Assembly (NCBI GenBank): GCA_964514665.1
Contig: CAZESH010000209.1
Location: forward strand, 1-7,914
Length of the DNA stretch: 7,914 bases
DNA from: CAZESH01 sp964514665
GTDB taxonomy: Bacteria > Bacillota > Bacilli > Paenibacillales > KCTC-25726
Direction of reading: 5' to 3'
A program made the translations under genes and the position numbers. Below, one piece after another: positions 1 to 7,866 of the stretch. The first letter of the stretch is position 1, and the number at the start of each line of letters is the position of its first letter. The notes under the pieces were generated by a model, which did not search any database, was not told the origin of the DNA, and was given only the letters and a program-made list of their open reading frames with translations.

Positions 1-1
1 C

Positions 2-964
2 AAAGAGGTCGAGCACTTGTTTGAAATCATCGCCTCATTGAAAGAAAAAGGCGTGACGATCATTTACATCTCGCACAAAATGGATGAGATTTTCCGGATT
101 TGCGATGACATCACCGTATTTCGGGACGGCCAATACATCGGAACCAAAGCGGCAAGCGAGACCGATCAGGAATCGCTCATCCGGATGATGGTCGGTCGCG
201 AGATCAAGCAGATTTTTGACAAAGAAGAGGCGGAAATCGGGGACGTCGCGTTATCCGTGCAAAACATGTCCCGTGCAGGCAAATTTAAAAATATCAGCTT
301 TGAGGTAAGAAAAGGAGAGATTCTGGGGATTGCCGGGCTGATGGGATCCGGCAGAACGGAAGTCATTGAAAGTATTTTCGGCATATACCCGCCTGATTCC
401 GGCGAGATCCATGTGAATGGGAAAAAGGTGAAAATCGCTTCTCCCCGCGACGCCATCAAGCATAAAATCGGCTTGCTGACAGAGGACCGCAAAATTACCG
501 GCGCGTTCCTTCCTTTAACTGTCAGAGACAACATGATTATGTCAAGCATCGACGAGTATATCAACAAATCAGGGCTGCTCAAAGGCAAGCTGATCAAACA
601 GATGTGCAATCTGTTCGTGGAACGTCTGAGCATCAAGACCCCGAGCCTGGATCAAAAAATCGTGAACTTGAGCGGCGGCAATCAACAAAAGGTGCTGTTG
701 GCGAGGTGGCTGTTGAATAACCCGGATATTCTCATCTTAGACGAACCTACACGCGGGATCGATGTGGGCGCCAAATCGGAAATTCATAAATTGATGTCCA
801 GGCTGGTGCAGACCGGAAAGGCGATTATCATGATCTCATCCGAGCTTCCGGAGGTTTTGGGCATGAGCGACAGGATCGTCGTAATGCATGAAGGCTCTAA
901 AAAAGGCGAGTTAACCCGGACGGAAGCGAATCAAGAAAGAATATTGGAGCTTGCTTACAGCTGA
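2..964 (+). CDS. Sugar ABC transporter ATP-binding protein, RbsA/MglA type, 5'-truncated
   Basis: This is the C-terminal 320 residues of a duplicated-domain sugar importer ATPase. It would sit on the cytoplasmic face of the membrane and power a carbohydrate permease. The family is about 500 residues long, so roughly 180 N-terminal residues, with the first Walker A, signature and Walker B, lie left of the window. What remains of domain 1 is its H-loop region (YISHKMDEIF). Domain 2 is complete: a Walker A-like GLMGSGRTE at 335-361, signature LSGGNQQK at 668-691, Walker B ILILDEP at 728-748, then the D-loop and MISSELPEVL. The second Walker A has Arg in place of the usual Lys, which is normal for this family and not a defect. 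The frame is open from base 2, so the TTG at 17 is not the start. iolG begins 32 bases downstream, which suggests that the substrate is inositol or a related sugar; this is inference, because family members also import ribose, galactose and others. No permease gene follows, so the permease must lie upstream or elsewhere. Confidence 0.93.
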   Translation, partial: KEVEHLFEIIASLKEKGVTIIYISHKMDEIFRICDDITVFRDGQYIGTKAASETDQESLIRMMVGREIKQIFDKEEAEIGDVALSVQNMSRAGKFKNISFEVRKGEILGIAGLMGSGRTEVIESIFGIYPPDSGEIHVNGKKVKIASPRDAIKHKIGLLTEDRKITGAFLPLTVRDNMIMSSIDEYINKSGLLKGKLIKQMCNLFVERLSIKTPSLDQKIVNLSGGNQQKVLLARWLLNNPDILILDEPTRGIDVGAKSEIHKLMSRLVQTGKAIIMISSELPEVLGMSDRIVVMHEGSKKGELTRTEANQERILELAYS

Positions 965-980
965 CGGGACGATTACACAA

Positions 981-989
981 AAGGGAGGA
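981..989 (+). promoter_or_regulatory. Ribosome binding site for iolG
   Basis: AAGGGAGGA lies 7 bases before the GTG at 997. It is a strong Shine-Dalgarno match and supports GTG as the iolG start. No in-frame ATG gives a better start. Confidence 0.8.
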
Positions 990-996
990 TTTTACC

Positions 997-2031
997 GTGA
1001 CTTTAAGAATTGGCGTTATCGGCACAGGTGCCATCGGTCGGGATCATATTCATAGAATCACTTATACTTTATCAGGAGCCAAGATTGTTGCAGTGACAGA
1101 CGTTAATCATGAACAAGCGAACGCAGTGGTTGAAAACGAAAAGATTGAGGCAAAGGTGTACTCAAATGGTCATGACGTGATTCATGCCGCTGATGTCGAT
1201 GCCATTTTAGTAACTTCCTGGGGCCCTACTCATGAGGAATTCGTCTTGGCTTCCATTGCCGCGGGCAAACCGGTGTTCTGTGAGAAACCGCTGGCAACGA
1301 CTGCCAAGGGAAGTTTGAAGATCGTGGAAGCCGAGGTTGCACACGGCAAACCGTTGGTTCAGGTCGGCTATATGCGTCGATACGATCAAGGGTATCTCGC
1401 ATTAAAAAACGTCATCGACAACGGTAAAATCGGCGAGCCGTTAATGGTGCATTGTGCGCACCGCAATCCATCCGTTACGAACTTTGGCGGCGATATGGCG
1501 ATTACCGATTCTTTTGTACATGAAATCGATGTTTTGCGGTGGCTGCTGGATGACGATTATGTTTCAGCCCAGGTCATCGCCCCCAGAATTACGCGTATGG
1601 CGGAAAAAGGATTGCAGGACCCGCTTATTATTTTACTGGAGACCACAAAGGGAATCCGGATCGACACGGAAATATTCGTGAATTGCCAATATGGATATGA
1701 TATTCAATGCCAGGTTGTCGGTGAAACGGGGATCGCCAATTTACCCGAGCCATCCAGCGTGCTTTTACGCAGTGAAGCCAAGCTTTCAACCGAGATTCTG
1801 ACAGATTGGAAACAACGTTTTATTGATTCCTATGATGCCGAACTTCAGGACTGGATCAATTCCGTGTTAAAAGGCGAAATCAATGGGCCGTCAGCCTGGG
1901 ACGGTTATGTGCAGGCCGTAACGGCGGATGCTTGCATAAACGCTAAGCATTCGGGTCAAATCGTTTCCATATCCATGCCGGAACGCCCTTCGTTTTATGA
2001 TCGAAACTTAAGTGTGGCAGGAGGTGTCTAA
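997..2031 (+). CDS. iolG: Inositol 2-dehydrogenase
   Basis: This 344-residue protein of the Gfo/Idh/MocA oxidoreductase family oxidises myo-inositol to 2-keto-myo-inositol (scyllo-inosose) with NAD+, the first step of inositol catabolism in the cytoplasm. An N-terminal Rossmann fold starts at once with GVIGTGAIG (residues 6-14, GxGxxG). The family motif CEKPL follows, with the catalytic Lys at 97. The substrate-domain segment DSFVHEID places Asp171 and His175 where the B. subtilis enzyme has its Asp/His catalytic pair. The length equals that of B. subtilis IolG, and the N-terminal wording (LRIGVIGTGAIG.DHI.RIT) closely follows it. The start is a GTG backed by a strong ribosome binding site. 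The gene follows the ABC ATPase by 32 bases and its stop lies 2 bases before iolH. A related inositol dehydrogenase acting on scyllo-inositol or chiro-inositol (IolX or IolW type) is a less likely alternative, because the operon and length fit IolG. Confidence 0.93.
   Translation: MTLRIGVIGTGAIGRDHIHRITYTLSGAKIVAVTDVNHEQANAVVENEKIEAKVYSNGHDVIHAADVDAILVTSWGPTHEEFVLASIAAGKPVFCEKPLATTAKGSLKIVEAEVAHGKPLVQVGYMRRYDQGYLALKNVIDNGKIGEPLMVHCAHRNPSVTNFGGDMAITDSFVHEIDVLRWLLDDDYVSAQVIAPRITRMAEKGLQDPLIILLETTKGIRIDTEIFVNCQYGYDIQCQVVGETGIANLPEPSSVLLRSEAKLSTEILTDWKQRFIDSYDAELQDWINSVLKGEINGPSAWDGYVQAVTADACINAKHSGQIVSISMPERPSFYDRNLSVAGGV
2019..2025 (+). promoter_or_regulatory. Ribosome binding site for iolH inside the end of iolG
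   Basis: AGGAGGT is a near-perfect Shine-Dalgarno sequence located within the last codons of iolG, 8 bases before the iolH ATG. The site overlaps the upstream reading frame and the gap between the genes is only 2 bases, so translation of the two genes is probably coupled. Confidence 0.8.
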
Positions 2032-2033
2032 AA

Positions 2034-2894
2034 ATGAAGATTGCCTTGGATCCTTATATGTACAGACATCTCCCGATTCCCGAAATGGTTGAGAAGACCG
2101 CTGAACTGGGCTATGAATACATCGAGCTGTCACCGAGAGACGACTTTTTTCCATTTTATAAATATCCTCGCGTGGATAAAACCCGAATCAAAGAGTTTAA
2201 AAAGGCTTTGCGCGATACGGGTGTAAAACTTTCATCCTTGCTGCCCATGCAGCATTGGGCGGGTCCGGATGAAGCGGATCGGGAAGCGGCAGTTCGAAAC
2301 TGGAAACGCTGCATCGAAGTGGCTGTCGAGATGGACGTTGACGTATTGAATTCAGAATTTACCGGTCATAATGATAAACCGTTTGTTTGCGAACAAATGT
2401 TCATGCGATCCATGGAAGAATTGCTTCCCATTATAGAAAGGGAAGGGATCGAGCTTCATATCCAAGCCCATCCCTATGATTTTATTGAACGGAACAACGA
2501 GGCGGTGGACCTGCTCCGGGGGTTGGATAAAGATTTTGTGGGATACTTTTACGCGGTGCCGCACACCTTCTTCTACGATGACGGTAAAGGCGATATCGCT
2601 TCCATGTTGGAATATGCAGGCTCGAAGTTAAAGCATATCAATATTGCCGATACGTTTAATCATAAAGCCTCCTCATGTCTTCGATACGTCGTGAATCCCC
2701 CTGGGGTCCATGCCACCGTGCATCAGCATTTGGATATCGGCAAGGGTGATATCAACTGGGATGTGGTTTTCTCGAAATTACGCGAGATGAAGTACGATGG
2801 CATCGTAACGATTGCCGTATTTGGCGAGGAACACAGAGCGGATGAATCCAGTAAGTTCATGCTTGAAAGAGTAACTCAGGAGTTATGCCGATAA
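2034..2894 (+). CDS. iolH: IolH-type sugar phosphate isomerase/epimerase family protein (TIM barrel)
   Basis: This 286-residue protein belongs to the xylose isomerase-like TIM-barrel (AP endonuclease 2 fold) superfamily. It reads along its whole length like B. subtilis IolH (289 residues as recalled): an N-terminal MKIA.D, LGYEYIE.SP, FYK.P, then GPDE, NWKR.IE.AVEM, MEELLPIIEREGI, QAHPYDF, VPHTFFYD.GKGD, LRY.VNPPGV and ATVHQHL. Polar residues that could bind a divalent metal, as in this fold, are Glu108, His146, His177, Asp206, His230 and His232; this assignment is by analogy and not proven. No signal peptide or membrane segment is seen. The biochemical role of IolH in inositol breakdown is not firmly established. 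The protein does not resemble IolE, the inosose dehydratase, at its N-terminus, although the gene occupies a position where iolE could be expected. It lies between iolG (2 bases) and iolD (27 bases) in the same transcript. Confidence 0.82.
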   Translation: MKIALDPYMYRHLPIPEMVEKTAELGYEYIELSPRDDFFPFYKYPRVDKTRIKEFKKALRDTGVKLSSLLPMQHWAGPDEADREAAVRNWKRCIEVAVEMDVDVLNSEFTGHNDKPFVCEQMFMRSMEELLPIIEREGIELHIQAHPYDFIERNNEAVDLLRGLDKDFVGYFYAVPHTFFYDDGKGDIASMLEYAGSKLKHINIADTFNHKASSCLRYVVNPPGVHATVHQHLDIGKGDINWDVVFSKLREMKYDGIVTIAVFGEEHRADESSKFMLERVTQELCR

Positions 2895-2921
2895 TTTGCG
2901 GGGAATCGAGAGGGTGGAAAA

Positions 2922-4856
2922 ATGAAAACGATTCGATTAACAACGGCCCAAGCGTTAATCCGGTTTTTAAATCAGCAGTATGTTGAATTTGACGGAAAAG
3001 AAGACAAATTCGTCAAAGGGATCTTCGCGATTTTCGGCCATGGGAATGTGGTCGGGATCGGTCAAGCGTTGGAAGAGGATTCCGGCGACCTTGAAGTTTA
3101 CCAAGGAAGAAATGAGCAGGGAATGGCACAAGCTGCCGTAGCCTTTGCCAAACAAAAGCATCGCAAGCAAATCATGGCCTGCACCTCTTCTGTGGGTCCG
3201 GGAGCGGCCAATATGGTCACGGCTGCCGCAACCGCTTCCGCCAACAACATTCCGGTATTATTGCTGCCAAGCGATACGTTTGCCACCCGGCAGCCGGATC
3301 CGGTTCTGCAGCAGGTGGAACATGAACATGATCTGACCCTGACAACCAATGACGCCTTTCGCGCCGTCAGCAAATATTGGGATCGGATCAACCGGCCGGA
3401 ACAGTTGATGACGGCGATGATCCATGCCATGCGCGTTCTGGCCGATCCGGCCGATACAGGAGCGGTAACGATCTCCCTGCCTCAGGATGTTCAGGGGGAA
3501 GTCTATGATTATCCCGAATCCTTTTTCCAAAAACGCATTCATCGCATAGAACGCCGCATTCCGACTGCAGCCGATCTGAAGGATGCGGTGGAGCTGATCC
3601 GGGGCAAGAAAAAACCGATTCTGATCTGCGGCGGCGGAGTCCGCTATTCCGAAGCGGCGGACGCGTTAAAGCGCTTTGCCGAAAAGTTCCATATTCCGTA
3701 CGGAGAAACACAGGCCGGCAAAAGCGCGGTTGAAAGTTCCCATGCCTACAATCTGGGAGGAATCGGGGTAACCGGCAACCTGGCGGCCAACCTCTTGGCG
3801 AAAGAAGCGGATCTCGTGATCGGAGTCGGCACCCGCTATTCCGACTTCACGACATCCTCCAAGCTATTGTTTCAACATCCGCAAGTGGATTTCTTGACGA
3901 TCAACGTTTCCCAGTATCATGCGAGCAAACTGGATGCCGTCAAGATTGTGGCAGACGCCAAATTAGCCCTTGAGGAATTAGCCATAGAACTTGAAAAAAC
4001 CGGATACGTTTCGGGCTATGCGCATGAAATCAAAGCCGCAAAAGAGCAATGGCAGACGGAGTTGAATCGGCTTCAACATATTCGTTATACCGAACAGAAC
4101 TTTACACCGGAAATCTCCGGTCAACTGGATGAGGTGCTGCCTGAATTTGCAGCAATCTATCGATCCCGTCTCACGCAAACCGAAGTGATCGGCCAAGTGA
4201 ACAAACAACTGGATGCGGATGCGATTATCATTGGAGCGGCGGGAAGTCTTCCGGGAGATCTGCAGCGAATGTGGGAATCCCGTCGGCCGAACACCTACCA
4301 TATGGAATACGGCTACTCCTGTATGGGCTACGAGATTTCCGGCGCGCTTGGCATCAAACTGGCCGAACCGGATAAAGAGGTTTATGCCATGGTGGGGGAT
4401 GGCAGCTACCTCATGCTGCATTCCGAATTGGTGACCAGCATGCAGGAAGGCAAAAAAATCAATGTGCTGTTGTTTGACAACGCCTCGAATGGGTGCATCA
4501 ACAATCTGCAAATGGAGAACGGCATGAGCAGCTATGGCACCGAATTCCGCTATCGAAACCCGGAAAGCGGAAGGCTGGACGGCCGTTTGATACCCATAGA
4601 TTTTGCCCAATGCGCGGCCGGATATGGCGTCAAAACGTATAAGGTGCATACCTTGGAAGAGTTGCGGGAAGCCGTCGAAGATTCGAAAAAGCAAACCGTT
4701 TCCACGCTGCTGGATATCAAAGTGCTGCCGAAGACGATGACAAAAGGTTATGAATCTTGGTGGCATGTGGGCGTTGCCGGAGTTTCAGGCAATGCGAAGG
4801 TCCAGGAAGCTTACCAACATAAAGAGAACAACTTGAAGCAGGCAAGGCAATATTAA
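2922..4856 (+). CDS. iolD: 3D-(3,5/4)-trihydroxycyclohexane-1,2-dione acylhydrolase (decyclizing)
   Basis: This 644-residue thiamine diphosphate enzyme hydrolytically opens the ring of trihydroxycyclohexane-dione to give 5-deoxy-D-glucuronate. It has the three-domain layout of the acetolactate synthase/pyruvate oxidase superfamily. The N-terminal pyrimidine-binding domain carries the likely ThDP-activating Glu65 in GRNEQGMAQAA, followed by SSVGPGAANM. The central domain (about 220-360) contains PILICGGGVRYS. The C-terminal pyrophosphate-binding domain has the Mg/ThDP motif, starting at GDGSYLM (492-498) and ending at DNASNGCINN (519-528). The length fits the IolD family (about 640 residues). 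The ATG at 2922 has only a modest ribosome binding site, AGGGTGG at 2911-2917. The gene lies 27 bases after iolH and 25 bases before iolB. The wording GYSCMGYEISGALG and ESWWHVGVAGVS in the C-terminal half is typical of IolD rather than of acetolactate synthase. Confidence 0.95.
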   Translation: MKTIRLTTAQALIRFLNQQYVEFDGKEDKFVKGIFAIFGHGNVVGIGQALEEDSGDLEVYQGRNEQGMAQAAVAFAKQKHRKQIMACTSSVGPGAANMVTAAATASANNIPVLLLPSDTFATRQPDPVLQQVEHEHDLTLTTNDAFRAVSKYWDRINRPEQLMTAMIHAMRVLADPADTGAVTISLPQDVQGEVYDYPESFFQKRIHRIERRIPTAADLKDAVELIRGKKKPILICGGGVRYSEAADALKRFAEKFHIPYGETQAGKSAVESSHAYNLGGIGVTGNLAANLLAKEADLVIGVGTRYSDFTTSSKLLFQHPQVDFLTINVSQYHASKLDAVKIVADAKLALEELAIELEKTGYVSGYAHEIKAAKEQWQTELNRLQHIRYTEQNFTPEISGQLDEVLPEFAAIYRSRLTQTEVIGQVNKQLDADAIIIGAAGSLPGDLQRMWESRRPNTYHMEYGYSCMGYEISGALGIKLAEPDKEVYAMVGDGSYLMLHSELVTSMQEGKKINVLLFDNASNGCINNLQMENGMSSYGTEFRYRNPESGRLDGRLIPIDFAQCAAGYGVKTYKVHTLEELREAVEDSKKQTVSTLLDIKVLPKTMTKGYESWWHVGVAGVSGNAKVQEAYQHKENNLKQARQY

Positions 4857-4866
4857 AATTCATTTG

Positions 4867-4874
4867 AAAAGGAG
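4867..4874 (+). promoter_or_regulatory. Ribosome binding site that fixes the iolB start
   Basis: AAAAGGAG lies 7 bases before the ATG at 4882. The frame is open further upstream to a TTG at 4864, but that codon precedes this site. The ATG is therefore the supported start and yields a protein beginning MSKLIV. Confidence 0.85.
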
Positions 4875-4881
4875 TGTCAAG

Positions 4882-5697
4882 ATGTCGAAACTCATCGTTC
4901 CCAGTTTGGCGGAGCCGGAACAAGATGGAAAAGTGCTGGCCATCACGCCCGAATCCGCGGGTTGGACGTATGTCGGCTTTAAGGTTTATGCCTTAAAGCA
5001 AGGGCAGACATTGAAACATGAAACCGGAGATCAAGAGGTTTGTCTCGTTGTTCTGACCGGAAAAGCCACCGTGGCGACCGCCAAAGAAACCTGGGAAAAC
5101 ATCGGCGAGCGGATGAGCGTGTTTGAAAAAATCCCGCCCTATTCCGTTTATGTTCCCTCCGGCGATCATTATGAGGTGGAAGCAGTGAGCGATTTGGAAC
5201 TGGCGGTTTGTTTGGCTCCGGGAAAGGGAACCTACCCGGCCAGGTTGATCGCCCCGGGGGATGTGGACGTGGAATTCCGCGGCGCCGGCAATATCGAACG
5301 TAAGATTCATAACATTTTGCCGGAAGGCAAAGCGGCGGACAGCTTGCTGGTCGTCGAAGTGTTTACGCCGGAAGGCCATTGGTCCAGTTATCCGCCGCAC
5401 AAGCATGACGAAAATCGTCTTCCGGAAGAGTCGTTTTTGGAAGAAACCTACTATCACCGGATACAACCGCCGCATGGCTTTGCCGTACAGCGCGTATATA
5501 CCGACGACCGCTCGCTCGACGAGACGATGATCATCAAGAACGGCGATGCGGTATTGGTGCCGGGAGGCTATCATCCGGTTTCCGCCCCGCCCGGTTATGA
5601 GCTCTACTATTTAAATGTGATGGCAGGACCGGTACGCATCTGGAAGTTCCATAATGATCCGGACCATGCGTGGATTTTTCAACAAAAAGTAAAATAA
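4882..5697 (+). CDS. iolB: 5-deoxy-glucuronate isomerase
   Basis: This 271-residue bicupin enzyme converts 5-deoxy-D-glucuronate to 2-deoxy-5-keto-D-gluconate, the step between IolD and IolC. The length matches B. subtilis IolB. The C-terminal cupin carries the metal-binding signature: PPHKHDE with His173 and His175, Glu187 or Glu188 in FLEETYYHRI, and His231 in VPGGYHPVSAPPGY. The N-terminal half contains a second, degenerate cupin (LVVLTGKATV, then VPSGDHYEVEA). YYLNVMAGP and W.FHNDPDHAW near the end are typical IolB wording. The start at 4882 is chosen over the TTG at 4864 because of the ribosome binding site at 4867-4874. No membrane or export signal is seen. The gene sits 25 bases from both iolD and iolC, in line with a shared transcript. 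Confidence 0.95.
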   Translation: MSKLIVPSLAEPEQDGKVLAITPESAGWTYVGFKVYALKQGQTLKHETGDQEVCLVVLTGKATVATAKETWENIGERMSVFEKIPPYSVYVPSGDHYEVEAVSDLELAVCLAPGKGTYPARLIAPGDVDVEFRGAGNIERKIHNILPEGKAADSLLVVEVFTPEGHWSSYPPHKHDENRLPEESFLEETYYHRIQPPHGFAVQRVYTDDRSLDETMIIKNGDAVLVPGGYHPVSAPPGYELYYLNVMAGPVRIWKFHNDPDHAWIFQQKVK

Positions 5698-5722
5698 AAG
5701 ATTATTTCGGAAAGAAGAGATC

Positions 5723-6730
5723 ATGATGAACCTTTTGAATTTCAACAACCAAAAGCCGCTTGATTTTATCGCCCTTGGGAGACTTTGCGTCGATTTAAAT
5801 GCCAATGAAATCCATCGTCCGATGGAGGAGACCGTCACCTTTACCAAATATGTCGGCGGGTCGCCGGCGAACATTGCGATCGGCATGTCCCGGTTAGGCA
5901 TGAAAACGGGATTTATCGGCAGAATCAGCGACGATCAGATGGGTAGATTTATCGCCAACTATCTGGAGAAAAATCAAATTGACCGTTCGAATGTGATCAC
6001 AGACCCATCGGGAAGCGTCACGGGGCTGGCCTTTACGGAAATCAAAAGCCCGACGGATTGCAGCATTCTCATGTACCGCGACAATGTGGCCGATCTCAAA
6101 TTGCAACCCCAAGACATCGATGAAGCCTATATCCAACAGGCCAAAGCTTTGTTGATCTCCGGGACGGCGCTTGCCCAAAGTCCTTCACGGGAAGCCGTTT
6201 TTTTGGCGCTGGAGTATGCGCGCAAACATCAGACGATCGTCTTTTTCGACATCGACTATCGGCCTTATACCTGGCCTTCGCCGGCAGAGACGGCGGTCTA
6301 TTATAATTTGGCAGCGGAAAAATGCGATGTCATCATCGGGACAAGAGAAGAATTCGATCTGATGGAGCGCTTTGAAGCAAATCCGGACAAAGATGATTTT
6401 GTGACAGCGAGGAAATGGTTTGATTATCATGCCAAAATTGTTGTCATCAAGCACGGCAAAGAGGGTTCCATCGCCTACACCAAAGAGGGAGAAAGTTTTA
6501 CGGGGACAGTTTTTCCGGCTCAGGTGGTGAAAACCTTCGGCGCAGGCGACTCCTATGCCGCCGGTTTTATCTATGGCCTCATGCAAGGTTGGGAGATTCC
6601 CAAAGCGATGGAGTACGGTGCGGGTGCAGCTTCCATTGTCGTTTCCAGCCACAGCTGTTCCGACGCCATGCCGACCGTGGATCAAATTGAAAGCCATATT
6701 CGTAAATTCAAAAACAATGAAGCGAAATAA
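5723..6730 (+). CDS. iolC: 5-dehydro-2-deoxygluconokinase
   Basis: This 335-residue PfkB/ribokinase-family sugar kinase phosphorylates 2-deoxy-5-keto-D-gluconate with ATP to give the 6-phosphate. In B. subtilis that product is the inducer which relieves IolR repression. The N-terminal PfkB signature is YVGGSPANIAIGMSRLG (residues 43-59). The C-terminal signature is KTFGAGDSYAAGFIYG, with the catalytic base Asp276 and the GAGD anion hole. Wording such as RPMEETVTF.KYVGGSPANIAIG, LAFTEI.SP, CSILMYRD and DYRPYTW follows B. subtilis IolC. Adjacent ATG codons at 5723 and 5726 are both possible starts. The purine-rich stretch at 5709-5720 (GGAAAGAAGAGA) serves as the ribosome site but does not separate them. 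The stop is 19 bases before iolA. Confidence 0.94.
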   Translation: MMNLLNFNNQKPLDFIALGRLCVDLNANEIHRPMEETVTFTKYVGGSPANIAIGMSRLGMKTGFIGRISDDQMGRFIANYLEKNQIDRSNVITDPSGSVTGLAFTEIKSPTDCSILMYRDNVADLKLQPQDIDEAYIQQAKALLISGTALAQSPSREAVFLALEYARKHQTIVFFDIDYRPYTWPSPAETAVYYNLAAEKCDVIIGTREEFDLMERFEANPDKDDFVTARKWFDYHAKIVVIKHGKEGSIAYTKEGESFTGTVFPAQVVKTFGAGDSYAAGFIYGLMQGWEIPKAMEYGAGAASIVVSSHSCSDAMPTVDQIESHIRKFKNNEAK

Positions 6731-6733
6731 GGG

Positions 6734-6740
6734 AAGGGAG
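6734..6740 (+). promoter_or_regulatory. Ribosome binding site for iolA
   Basis: AAGGGAG lies 9 bases before the iolA ATG at 6750, in the 19-base gap after iolC. The short gap leaves no room for a separate promoter and terminator. Confidence 0.7.
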
Positions 6741-6749
6741 AAATAGGGA

Positions 6750-7866
6750 ATGTCAAATCCAACAACGGAACAAACACTGAAAAACTTTATTGGCGGGCAA
6801 TGGGTGGATGCTGCATCCGAGAAAACAGAAGGGGTTCCAAACCCGGCTACGGAAGAAATTCTGGCCCATGTTCCCCTGTCCAATCGTGAAGATTTGGATC
6901 GTGCAGTAGCCAGCGCAAAAGAAGCGTTCAAAACCTGGAGCCAAACACCGGTTCCCAAGCGTGCACGCATTCTGTTTAAATATCAACAACTGCTGGTGGA
7001 TCACTGGGATGAGCTTGCTCGCCTGGTTACGATAGAAAATGGGAAAAGCTACAATGAAGCGCACGGTGAAGTGCTGCGCGGCATTGAATGTGTGGAATTT
7101 GCAGCCGGTGCGCCAACGTTGATGATGGGCAAACAACTTCCGGATATTGCAACAAATATTGAGTCCAGCATGTACCGTTATCCGATCGGGGTTGTGGGCG
7201 GGATTACGCCCTTTAACTTCCCGATGATGGTTCCTTCCTGGATGTTCCCGCTGGCGATCGCTTGCGGCAACACCTTCATCCTGAAACCTTCCGAGCGGAC
7301 CCCGCTATTGGCCAATCGCTTGGCTGAATTGTTTCAAGAGGCAGGTTTGCCGGATGGCGTCTTCAACATCGTACACGGAGCCCATGATGTGGTCAACGGG
7401 TTGTTGGAGCATCCGGAGATAGCCGCGATCTCTTTTGTCGGTTCCCAACCGGTGGCCGAGTATGTATACAAAACAGGTGCTGCACACGGCAAACGGGTGC
7501 AGGCATTGGCGGGAGCCAAAAATCACTCGATCGTGATGCCGGATGCGGACCTGGATTTGGCGGTGAACCAGATGATCAATGCGGCATTCGGTTCCGCCGG
7601 CGAACGCTGCATGGCGGCTTCGGTCATCGTGGCGGTCGGCGATATTGCGGAGCCGTTGGTACAAAAGCTGGTAGAAGCTGCCGATACGCTCAAAATCGGG
7701 AACGGGCTGGAGGAAGGCGTATTCCTTGGGCCGGTCATTCGGCAATCGCATAAAGAACGCACGGTGAAATATATTGAAATCGGGGAAAAAGAAGGCGCAA
7801 TATTGGTGCGCGACGGTCGTAAAGATGCGGCGTGCAATGAAAAAGGCTACTTCGTCGGCCCCACCC
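6750..7866 (+). CDS. iolA: CoA-acylating methylmalonate-semialdehyde dehydrogenase, 3'-truncated
   Basis: This aldehyde dehydrogenase-family enzyme converts malonate semialdehyde (or methylmalonate semialdehyde) with NAD+ and CoA to acetyl-CoA (or propionyl-CoA) and CO2, ending the inositol pathway. About 372 genuine residues are present of the roughly 485 usual for the family. Visible features are the start MSNPTTEQTLKNFIGGQW, the cofactor region GGITPFNFPMMVPSW (about 151-165), KPSERTP, FVGSQPVAEY, and the active site GSAGERCMAAS with the catalytic Cys287. The usual ALDH ELGGK motif with its general-base Glu is replaced by ALAGAKN (252-258), as is typical of CoA-dependent members. Genuine coding runs to GYFVGPT. 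From 7867 the frame translates sequencing adapter (PVSYTPLRA...), so the last 16 apparent residues are artefact. The remaining C-terminal part, about 110 residues of catalytic and oligomerisation domain, is missing because the contig ends, not because the gene is broken. mmsA is the equivalent name in valine catabolism; the operon favours iolA. Confidence 0.95.

Noticed and set aside
2923..2936. A cre-like sequence (TGAAAACGATTCGA) at the start of iolD, which could bind CcpA for catabolite repression.
   Set aside because: It matches about 12 of 14 positions of the TGWAANCGNTNWCA consensus, but the right half is poor and it overlaps the start codon and conserved coding bases. A match of this quality is expected by chance in several kilobases.
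3978..4766. A 262-codon minus-strand open frame inside iolD.
   Set aside because: It lies wholly opposite the conserved ThDP-binding half of IolD, shows no family motif, and is explained by codon bias on the sense strand.
4864..4881. An alternative upstream TTG start for iolB adding six residues.
   Set aside because: The ribosome binding site at 4867-4874 lies downstream of this TTG, and the ATG at 4882 gives the normal 271-residue length.
6185..6970. A 261-codon minus-strand open frame across the iolC-iolA junction.
   Set aside because: It is antisense to two strongly conserved genes and has no motif or ribosome site. Antisense open frames are common in this base composition.
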